Below, piece by piece: positions 11,944 through 20,489 of a DNA stretch of 64,000 bases. Positions within the stretch are counted from its first letter, which is position 1. Each line of letters starts with the position of its first letter. Origin of the DNA: Mactromeris polynyma (Eukaryota; Mollusca; Bivalvia; Venerida; Mactridae). The notes beneath the pieces are model-generated. The model searched no databases. It worked only from the letters and a program-made list of their open reading frames with translations, and was not told the DNA's origin. The stretch lies in the NCBI GenBank assembly GCA_032209605.1, contig JASFXZ010000014.1, forward strand, positions 17,007,231-17,071,230, given 5' to 3'. Made by a program: the position numbers and the translations under genes.

Positions 11944-13305
11944 GTTGTTACAGCACACAAGATGACAACATGAAGCTGTTTCCACACATAAAAATTACAG
12001 CAAGGAAGCAGTTACACCACACAAAATGACAGCAAGGAAGCTGGTACAGCACACAAAATGACAGCATGGAAGCTGGTACAGCCCACAAAATGACAGCATG
12101 GAAGCATTTACTGCACACAAAATGACAGCAATGAAGCTGGTACAGCACACAAAATGACAACATGGAAGCATTTACTGCACACAAAATGACAGCAATGGAG
12201 ATTTTACAGCACACAAGATGACAAGATGAAGCTGTTTCCACACATACAAATGACAGTAATGAAGCTGTTACACCACACAAAATGACAGCAATGAAGATGG
12301 TACAGCACACAAAATGACAGTAATGAAGATGTTACACAACATAAAATGACAGCATGTAAGCTGGTAAATGACACAAAATGACAGCAATGAATATGTTACA
12401 GCACACAAAATGACAGCAAGGAAGCTGGTACAGCACACAAAATGACAGCAAGGAAGCTGGTACAGCACACAAAATGACAGCATGGAAGCTGGTACAGCAC
12501 ACAAAATGACAGCAAGGAAGCTGTTACAGCATACAAAATGACAGCATGGAAGCTGGTACAGCACACAAAATGACAGCATGGAAGCATTTACTGCACACAA
12601 AATGACAGCAATGAAGCTGGTACAGCACACAAAATGACAGCAAGGAAGCTGGTACAGCACACAAAATGACAGCAAGGAAGCTGGTACAGCACACAAAATG
12701 ACAGCAAGGAAGCTGGTACAGCACACAAAATGACAGCAATGAATATGTTACAGCACACAAAATGACAGCAAGGAAGCTGGTACAGCACACAAAATGACAG
12801 CAAGGAAGCTGGTACAGCACACAAAATGACAGCATGGAAGCTGGTACAGCACACAAAATGACAGCAAGGAAGCTATAACAGCACACGAAATGACGGCAAG
12901 GAAGCTGGTACAGCACACAAAATGACAGCAAGGTAGCTGGTACAGGACACAAAATGACAGCAAGGAAGCTGATACAGGACACAAAATGACAGCAAGGAAA
13001 CTGGTACAGCACACAAAATGACAGCAAGGAAGCTGGAACAGCACAAAAAATGACAGCAAGGAAGCTGATACAGGACACAAAATGACAGCAAGGAAGCTGG
13101 TACAGGACACAAAATGACAGCAAGGAAGCTGATACAGGACACAAAATGACAGCAAGGAAGCTGGTACAGGACACAAAATGACAGCATGGAAGCTGGTACA
13201 GGACACAAAATGACAGCAAGGAAGCTGATACAGGACACAAAATGACAGCAAGGAAGCTGGTACAGGACACAAAATGACAACAAGGAAGCGGTCACAACAC
13301 ATAAC
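11944..13305. repeat. 32-bp satellite array, about 42 units
   Basis: The unit GGAAGCTGGTACAGCACACA plus AAATGACAGCAA repeats with a 32-bp period (GGAAGCT starts at 12644, 12676, 12708). The left end is more diverged. The right end shifts to a GGACAC variant in place of GCACAC from about 12950, so variants are spatially clustered. Since 32 is not a multiple of 3 and the unit is stop-free on the minus strand, overlapping ORFs of up to 248 codons appear in all three minus frames. They are not genes. Confidence 0.95.
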
Positions 13306-13586
13306 TCACATTTTGGTTTCCATTTCATTTAAAGCTTCGGCTATGGCTATACATGGACATGGAGTTTTCTCCATTTATCCATTGTATAGTTAACTCCCTT
13401 TATCCATTCTAGAGTACATGTGTATATAGTACTATGTACAGGGTGTAAACGAGTTTGTTTACAAAGTTTGAAGTCGGATAAAATGAGAATAATGCTGTGT
13501 AAACTGGCTTTATTTCGCATAATGAAAGACCCTTTTTTGTGAATATCTGTTTTATTCTCACGCAAAAGTAAACTATTGGTCCATAG

Positions 13587-14707
13587 CGACATTATGGTGG
13601 CATATTACTGCCACCAGTTAGCATGATAGCGTTCGCGCATTAATTCGTGTTAACCACTGAATTATTACGATAAATATCGAGCTATCTAGTTAATATTCGT
13701 GATAAATTTTCGGTAAGATAAATATCATACAACAAGAAACAGGCGTGAAAGTGCCCAGAACTGCCACCTCTTACCTTTTAATGATGTATGACACTAGATT
13801 TAAGTGGCAACACGAATCTTATCTAGATGACCACTTATTATGTTACTTAATAACTCAAATTCGCTAATTTCACTTAAGATTCGTGTTACCACTTATTTAT
13901 AAATGCAAGTTTGGCTTATAGATGTAAGTGGTAACACGAATCTTATCTAGTTGACCATTTATTATGTTACTTAATAACTCAAATTCGCGAATTTCACTTA
14001 AGATTCGTGTTACCACTTATTCATTTTTGGGCTTCTACATGTAAGTGGTAACACGAATCTTATCTAGTTGACCACTTATTATGTTACTTAATAACTCAAA
14101 TTCGCGAATTTCACTTAAGATTCGTGTTACCACTTATTCATTTTTGGCTTCTACATGTAAGTGGTAACACGAATCTTATCTAGTTGACCACTTATTATGT
14201 TACTTAATAACTCAAATTCGCGAATTTCACTTAAGATTCGTGTTACCACATATTCATTTTTTGGCTTCTACATGTAAGTAGTAACACGAATCTTATCTAG
14301 TTGACCACTTATTATGTTACTTAATAACTCAAATTCGCGAATTTCACTTAAGATTCGTGTTACCACTTACATGTAGAAGCCAAAAACGCATTTATAAATA
14401 AGTGGTAACACGAATCTTAAGTGAAATTCGCGAATTTGAGTTATTAAGTAACATAATAAGTGGTCAACTAGATAAGATTCGTGTTGCCACTTAAATCTAG
14501 TGTAATACATCATAAAAAGGTAAGAGGTGGCAGTTCTGGGCACTTTCAAGTCTGTTTCTAGTTGTATGATATTTATCTTACCGAAAATTTATCACGAATA
14601 TTAACTAGATAGCTCGATAATTATCGTAATAATTAAGTGGTTAACACGAATTAATTCGCGAACGCTATCGTGCTAACTGGTGGCAGTAATATGCCACCAT
14701 ACGACAT
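13587..14707. mobile_element. Foldback transposon with about 330-bp inverted repeats and 6-bp target duplication
   Basis: The element runs 13593-14701 and is bounded by identical CGACAT hexamers at 13587-13592 and 14702-14707. Both ends begin TATGGTGGCATATTACTGCC when read inward, and each end carries its own small palindrome (GGTGGCA..TGCCACC). Inverted arms of about 330 bp (13593-13922 and about 14374-14701) are highly similar. The centre holds tandem units of about 119 bp, each itself a hairpin (GTGGTAACACGAATCTTA against TAAGATTCGTGTTACCAC). There is no coding capacity, so it is non-autonomous; superfamily unassigned. Confidence 0.85.
13916..14380. repeat. Internal 119-bp tandem hairpin repeats of the foldback element
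   Basis: About four units run ATGTAAGTGGTAACACGAAT, TTATCTAGTTGACCACTTAT, AACTCAAATTCGCGAATTTC and ACTTAAGATTCGTGTTACCA, then a TTCATTTTTGGCTTC spacer. The units are nearly identical, indicating recent amplification. The CG-rich palindrome TTCGCGAA sits in each unit. Confidence 0.85.
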
Positions 14708-15296
14708 AGATGGAGAGAACGACTGTTTTGAAAAACATTAAAATTCAAACTTTGTGAACGAAGTTTTTTTACACCCTGCACATGTATACATACAATATAG
14801 AAAGGATGAAGGGAGAGAACTCGTGGCAATCTCCTGTGCTTTTATCGGATTATTTTCAGAGTGACGTAGGTAATTAATATTCTGTTTTGCAAGAAAGGAT
14901 AGGTGTTGCTATTGGGATTATGATAGGATTGCATCATTAAAACATGAAAAAAGCCCTCAAATATTCAGGTTTTTATATCTAAAGCTGATATTAAATGTTG
15001 ATGTTGATTCCATGGATAAAACAATGATCGTGTGGACTCCGGAATCCGAGTCTGGAGTGTGGACGGAAAAGGTTTGAACATTATCTTACATATATTTAAT
15101 GTTTCCAGTTCATATATCTGTTCCAGTTTATCAGCAATCTTAACTATAAGAGACTTTGGTGTTTACGGACCTGGGTTTTAAGGATGTCTGGAACATATAG
15201 GTATGGTATTCAATCAGTTCGTCCGTCCATGTGTCTGTCTGCGTTCCTTTCAAATGACTTCTTCGCCAGAACCTTAATAGTATTAATCTAAAAAGT

Positions 15297-15510
15297 TTCA
15301 CTTTAAAGTATAAAATTAAACAATATCATCGCAAACATTCTATTTATTGTAATAAAGTTTTACTGCTATTAAAACTTGTTTGTCTAAACGATTGCATTAT
15401 TTATAGAATTATTTTCACTTTTAAGTATAAGGTTGAACAATAGCATCCAAAAAATTATACATGCACTCATTGTAATCAAGTTTTACTTTGTAACATTTTA
15501 TTTAATTTTG
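15297..15510. repeat. Diverged tandem pair, about 120-bp period
   Basis: TTTCACTTTAAAGTATAAAA at 15296 and TTTTCACTTTTAAGTATAAG at 15412 begin similar blocks. Both contain AACAATA.CATC, ATTGTAAT.AAGTTTTACT and a terminal ACATT/AACTT tract. This is non-coding sequence upstream of the recombinase fragment. Confidence 0.4.
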
Positions 15511-15558
15511 TTTAATTTCACACCTTTACAGATTAAAAATCGATTTATTGTCATCCTT

Positions 15559-15773
15559 AAATTAACTACACCGATTTTTTTGCTAAATTTTTGAAACACT
15601 GTATCAAGAGCATTGGCCTCGACACACGCCTTTACACATCCCACTCTTTCAGAATAGGGGGAGCAACATATGCTCAGTTACACAATTTCTCAGATTCACA
15701 GATACGTCAATTAGGTCGATGGCGTTCAAACGCCTTTCAGTCCTATTTAAGGCCTAAATCCATCGTTGTGTAG
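15559..15773 (+). pseudogene. Tyrosine recombinase C-terminal fragment (DIRS/Ngaro- or Crypton-like)
   Basis: An ORF at 15591-15773 with no ATG start encodes TSHSFRIGGATYAQL, then SDSQIRQLGRWRSNAFQSYL. The HxxR box (HSFR), the LGRW element and the terminal nucleophile Tyr (SYLR) are the hallmarks of the C-terminal catalytic half of tyrosine recombinases. In animals these are carried by DIRS-, Ngaro- and Crypton-type elements. The N-terminal half, with the first catalytic Arg, is absent. Immediately upstream, 15562-15582 carries ATTAACTACACCGATTTTTT, also present in the inverted-repeat block at 17014-17045 and 17516-17547. This suggests an internal deletion joined an element end to the recombinase tail. 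Confidence 0.7.
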
Positions 15774-15839
15774 AAAATGTGGAACTGTCTCTTGTTGCCT
15801 AACTGTTTTTATTTGTTGTAAGCTATAGCTTTAGTCATT

Positions 15840-16310
15840 GGATATGATTGTAAGACTCACTGGCGCATGTTCTGTTTGGCAGCACCTGGCTTACTGAGGT
15901 AGCAGGTAACTGTTAGACCGGGTGTGTGAGCGGTGCTGTCACTTGATATATCATTATAAGACTCACTGGCAAATTTACTGTTCAGCGGTGGCTGGCTTGC
16001 TTAGGTAGCAGTCAACCGTTCGACAAGATTGTGACATCCACAGTGATATGTTGTTACTTATGATCTTTGATTTTATATATGTTTGTATTATGTTTACTGG
16101 CACATGTTCTGTTCGGCGGTGGCTGGCTTACTTAGGTAGCAGTGAACCGTTTGACAGGGTGTGTGCGTGGTAAAAACCACGGTTATGTCTAATTGTCATC
16201 TTGATATATATGATTGTGAACTCACTGAAACATGTTCTGTTTGGCTTTGGCTGGCTTATTTAGGTAGCAGTCAAACGTTTCACAGGGTGTGTGAGTAGTG
16301 ACTTCTAATT
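15840..16310. repeat. Four diverged tandem units 3' of the recombinase fragment
   Basis: Each unit carries a TTCTGTT.GGC...GGCTGGCTTACTTAGGTAGCAG core, then a GTTNGACAGGGTGTGTG tail and an ACTCACTGG lead. Cores lie near 15881, 15983, 16120 and 16246. They probably belong to the 3' region of the same element. Confidence 0.6.
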
Positions 16311-16507
16311 TTTACTTCGTTTAGGTCAGATTATTCATGTTTTGGTATTTGATTGTGGGGCATACATATCTTGTACTAAGACTTTAAGACATTAAGTGCA
16401 CATTGGTTTAGCTGCCATGTAATTCAAAGTAGAGTATCATGGGAGTTTGCTTGTCTGGGCGGTCATAAAGTTCAACTACATTGACCTTTATTTATGGCGG
16501 TTTTATT

Positions 16508-17591
16508 GCCCAGATAAAACATTGTATTTCTCAAAAAATTAGTTTCTCCAGTGTAATGCCTTTGTTTTATATGTAATGTATATAAGTTCATATGTTGTTT
16601 CTTTATATGATTGTCATACACTGGTATTTTTAAGGCTTTAAAATAAAAGCCCTTTTACAACAATCACCTACTTGTTTGTTCAATTTGTTTTACTAGCTAA
16701 TCAAACTCCCAACTTTCACAACACAACCACTTGCTGGCCATAAATGTTTTTTATTTAAATAAAATGTTTTATGGACGAAATGGTTGCCCTTCTTTCATGT
16801 ACTTTTTGTATGTCTGTACAAATCGGGAATTAACGGTACGGGACGGCAGAAATCCTTTTTCTAGTTATTACTGCGCATGCGCATATTCATTATTCTAGAA
16901 CAAAGGAAAATTGCGTTCTACTTCGTGTCGTTAAATTCACTTAATTCTATTGTTATTATCAGCTTTTCCACATCGAGTGCGCTTTGGGGGAAATATGACT
17001 TTTTATAGAAAAGCCTAGAGATAAAAAATCGGTGTAGTTAATTTAAAACATTTATGGCCAGCAAGTGGTTGTGTTGTGAAAGTTGGGAGTTTGATTAGCT
17101 AGTAAAACAAATTGAACAAACAAGTAGGTGATTGTTGTAAAAGGGCTTTTATTTTAAAGCCTTAAAAATACCAGTGTATGACAATCATATAAAGAAACAA
17201 CATATGAACTTATATACATTACATATAAAACAAAGGCATTACACTGGAGAAACTAATTTTTTGAGAAATACAAGCCCAGATAAAACATTGTATTTCTCAA
17301 AAAATTAGTTTCTCCAGTGTAATGCCTTTGTTTTATATGTAATGTATATAAGTTCATATGTTGTTTCTTTATATGATTGTCATACACTGGTATTTTTAAG
17401 GCTTTAAAATAAAAGCCCTTTTACAACAATCACCTACTTGTTTGTTCAATTTGTTTTACTAGCTAATCAAACTCCCAACTTTCACAACACAACCACTTGC
17501 TGGCCATAAATGTTTTAAATTAACTACACCGATTTTTTATCTCTAGGCTTTTCTATAAAAAGTCATATTTCCCCCAAAGCGCACTCGATGT
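16508..17591. mobile_element. Direct plus inverted repeat block, probable YR-element terminal repeats
   Basis: A 243-bp segment at 16508-16750 recurs identically, by eye, as a direct copy at 17274-17516. An inverted copy lies between them. The inverted copy and the right direct copy extend into a perfect 301-bp inverted repeat (16970-17270 against 17291-17591) with a 20-base loop. The unit begins GCCCAGATAAAACATTG and ends in the sequence also found just upstream of the recombinase fragment. Split direct repeats and inverted repeats are features of Ngaro- and DIRS-type elements respectively; a foldback assembly artefact is also possible. Confidence 0.6.
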
Positions 17592-17915
17592 TAATTAACA
17601 GCTTGTATAATCGCTTCATTCGGATTTATCACCCACACTGAATTACAGGACTGGGTAGATATATTTTATGGTATCTCCCAGCATGGGTTCTTATCTCTTA
17701 TCATCTTAATCGGTTGTAAAACAGATGAGACTGGTCATTTTGGTCAGGGCAGACAACCAGAAATTTAATTGATCGATTTGTCTCCCTTGTCAACCGTAAT
17801 GAAAGTTGGACATGTACGTGTATGATATTTTACTATTGCCATGTTATAGGGTTGTATTGACAAGCAGTCAAAGCATTAATATAACCGTTTTATTTTGGAT
17901 ATTGTGATATTTCAG

Positions 17916-18017
17916 TTACCTCATTGCTGTTGGCTTGGATAATGGTCAGATAATGATTTACAGTTGGTTAGCAACAAGGCAGTCTCCATGGAAACAACAT
18001 TCTGTACTTGGAAACAA
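17916..18017 (+). CDS. ELP2: ELP2 copy B, penultimate coding exon
   Basis: The acceptor GTGATATTTCAG precedes 17916 and the donor GTATCC begins at 18018. The 102-bp exon reads YLIAVGLDNGQIMIYSWLAT, matching the late ELP2 blade with an LAVGL..G.I..Y.W pattern. It joins in phase to the exon at 18839, with the split codon AA|T giving Asn. No exon is recognisable directly upstream; the preceding kilobase is the inverted-repeat block. Confidence 0.8.
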
Positions 18018-18229
18018 GTATCCTTTGCTTTTTGTACTGCATTGAAATTGTATCAATGTATTTTATTCTGCTGCCTGGCAATATGGTTTATTTGCCATTT
18101 AAATTCAGCGTGGCTACCAAGGCTGTAAATTACTGTAGGGTAATTTATTTCTATTTATGTTTTAGATGTGTTAAATTTCCCATTCCTCACGTGCAATTCT
18201 TTCACTTTCACGTGTTAATGTTATTTCCC

Positions 18230-18450
18230 CCCTTTTCGGCCTATGGTTGCCAGCTTGACTTGTCCTGTGATGTATTCCATCCATTCAACTCCCCCTGTTT
18301 GTCCTCATTAAATGTCCTTAGTTGTCCCTTATGGTTGGCCATGCCATTCCTTGTGCCCCTGCTCCCCTGCATATTTACCCTTGCACCTCCTCAAATGCCT
18401 GATGTTTTATGAACTGTTGTTTTCCTGGAGGTCTATGAAGACCTGGGAAG
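18230..18450. repeat. Dispersed repeat in ELP2 intron
   Basis: TCCTTAGTTGTCCCTTATGG, TTGGCCATGCCATTCCTTG and a CCTGGAGGTCT tail recur, diverged, at 25985-26110 (TCCTTGGTTG, GGTCGGCCAGACCATTCCTT, CCAGGGGGTCT). It makes the spurious 134-codon ORF at 18008-18412. Confidence 0.5.
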
Positions 18451-18838
18451 AAGTCTTTAAGAGTGACTTATAGTTGTAACATAAATTATCGGTAGAACTG
18501 ATGGAAGCTTCCCTAAGTATGTAGATCAACATGAATCATCGAACCGAACATGCCAACAACGTGCACATCTCTTCTTAGTAATGAAGCTTCCCATTAAGTT
18601 TCATTGAATTCCAGTGGGTGATTGCTGAGTAGTAGTGCATGACTGACACTTACATGCACATTCTAATGGACAAATGAACAGACAGGCGAAGCGGCGGCTA
18701 ATAACTTATTGTAGCTTTACAATTGATGTGAAATAAGTTTAAAATGAACTAAATAGATCTGCTTTCAATTAACAAATTATTGGTTTAATGTACACATATA
18801 TTTTTTATTTTGCTGATCAATCCTTAACATCTTATCAG

Positions 18839-19025
18839 TATGGCACATCATTCTACAATAAAAAGACTCCGGTTTAGACCGTGCCTTGGGCAGGCTGGTA
18901 TCCATGGTGATGACCAGAACTCATCAGACTGCAATAATTCCAAAAACTGGTTGCAACTAGCAAGTTGTAGCAGTGATCATTCAGTGAAAATTTACAATAT
19001 TCAGCTATCTGAACTTATTACGTGA
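18839..19025 (+). CDS. ELP2: ELP2 copy B, last coding exon
   Basis: The acceptor CATCTTATCAG precedes 18839; stop TGA is at 19023-19025. It encodes MAHHSTIKRLRFRPCLGQAG and the terminal WLQLASCSSDHSVKIYNIQ motif of ELP2. The apparent start Met is internal, since the exon is entered in phase from 18017. It is about 92% identical in amino acids to copy A over the shared 49 residues. The gene is complete at this end but lacks identifiable middle exons in the window. Confidence 0.82.
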
Positions 19026-19108
19026 CCTCTAGATCATTGATTGCATGATTGTGTTAACTCCGCCTTGGTCTAGTGAATTGATGACTCGTATTTCCTTGGT
19101 ATAAATTA

Positions 19109-19308
19109 ACAGAGGTTCCACTAGGTGCTGAATCTCAATGGTCATTTTGATAATTTTTTACCAGATTTACCATTTTATAGCCGAAATACCTATACTTTAG
19201 AGAAAACTTGACACTTCAGTCAAAACCCTTAGTGTCAAAATGTGGCTTTTTGGAAAGTCCAGGGGTCAAAGGGTCAACTAGAACGTCCAATGGAGCGCCT
19301 GGTTAATG
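19109..19308. mobile_element. About 200-bp insertion in ELP2 copy B 3' UTR, dispersed repeat
   Basis: It is absent from copy A at the equivalent point (about 236). The inserted sequence starts GGTTCCACTAGGTGCTGAAT and holds GGGTCAAAGGGTCAACT. A diverged relative lies at 23740-23895. The clean presence/absence supports a mobile origin after the duplication, or loss from copy A. No coding capacity. Confidence 0.65.
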
Positions 19309-20050
19309 GTCAACAAATTTCCAATTTTAGAAAAGTCAATAAAATATTACAACTTTTGTTATGGACATCTTCCAAAATGTATTTAATGTTAACGTTCTTT
19401 TTGTATAATCGAGTTGTATTAGGTGTGTAGCTAGCTATACGCATACGCAGGCGTATAACATCAGTTGCAAAATGAAAAAAATAATTATTGCCAAAATGGT
19501 ATAAAAATCGGCGAAAATTGATGTACCACTAGGGAAGATAAGTGGTGGGAGGAGTTTGACAGTGACGATGACAAATGTGGGCAACGCTCTATGACTCATG
19601 TTTTAAGACACGTTTTAAATGTGGTTAACAGTGTTTCCATGGTGCACATGTAAACTTGCCTCTTATTAAAATATACTGATTTATAAGGTTCAATACCTTT
19701 AAAGTTGTGTCTAAGTAAATATTGATAGAATAATCACACAAATACTTATCTGGGATTATTTGGATATGTGATTTACTGGATTTTAGCATCATTGTTTCAG
19801 ATCCATTAAGTTGTACCTGTCGATAATTGTGAAGTGATCTAACATGCATACTTCATCTCTTTCTTGTTCATTAACTTGCGTATGTTATCCTGCATCAATG
19901 TTTTGAGACGACACCTTAGCGTCGCAGAGTACAATGGCATTACTTGGGGCGACTATATACTATGTGGGATTTGACTCCCCTAAACATGAACAATACCGTC
20001 ATTAACTAATCTTGGTCGATATTTCAATATCTACATTGTTATATACATAT

Positions 20051-20056
20051 AATAAA
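20051..20056 (+). promoter_or_regulatory. Polyadenylation signal of ELP2 copy B
   Basis: AATAAA, positionally conserved with copy A (1137-1142). Confidence 0.55.
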
Positions 20057-20305
20057 GTTAATGAAAATGTATATTTTTCTCTTGCTGGAACAATAATCTC
20101 TGGATACGGTGTGAAATTCAAGTAAGCTTCATGTAGTTCTATGAAAATGTGAATCTGTTTAAATGCATTGATCTTGTTTGCCTTACCAAAATGATTCCGA
20201 ATTCTAAAACATACACAGCGACAATATTACATTATAGTGTAAGCTTCCACTCCTGATGGGAAGTTAGTCCGGTTGCCCTAACAACTAACTTTCATGACAG
20301 CAAGA

Positions 20306-20487
20306 TACAGTAAAACCTCAGTTAAAGACCACCTCAATAATAAAACCACCTCAAAATATAGAACACAATTTTTAAGTCCATACTCACTGTTTTGCTCTTT
20401 ATTCAACCTCGATATTAAGACCATTTCAGTAAGAAGACCAGTTTCTAAGGGTCCCAATGATGGTTTAATTATTGAGGTTTTACTGTA
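20306..20487. mobile_element. CAGTAAAACCTC MITE (Tc1/mariner-like ends), full length
   Basis: TA-CAGTAAAACCTCA opens at 20306 and TTGAGGTTTTACTG-TA closes at 20487. Terminal inverted repeats with CAGT ends and TA flanks fit Tc1/mariner-type MITEs. The interior carries GACCACCTCA and TAAGAACACA-like blocks shared with other copies in the window. No transposase is encoded. Confidence 0.75.
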
Positions 20488-20489
20488 AG

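Larger units (their letters stand above)
13380..14835. mobile_element. Palindromic MITE-like element split by a nested foldback transposon
   Basis: The left arm at about 13390-13475 (CTCCCTTTATCCATTCTAGA, ACATGTGTAT, CAGGGTGTAAA, ACAAAGTTTGAA) matches the reverse complement of about 14745-14830. The material between is interrupted by the foldback at 13593-14701. Removing that insert leaves an element of about 340 bp with inverted arms. Exact ends and target duplication are not resolved. Confidence 0.6.
19026..20088 (+). other. 3' UTR and flank of ELP2 copy B
   Basis: Homologous to 151-1180 except for an insertion of about 200 bp at 19109-19308. The polyadenylation signal AATAAA at 20051-20056 is conserved, and homology ends at TTTTCTCTTGCTGG. 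Confidence 0.65.

Noticed and set aside
11948..13328. Several overlapping Cys/Phe/Leu-rich ORFs on the minus strand
   Set aside because: They follow the 32-bp satellite in all three frames; no start context, splice structure or family match.
18008..18412. 134-codon + strand ORF after the ELP2 exon
   Set aside because: It begins in the exon in another frame and runs through an intron containing a dispersed repeat.
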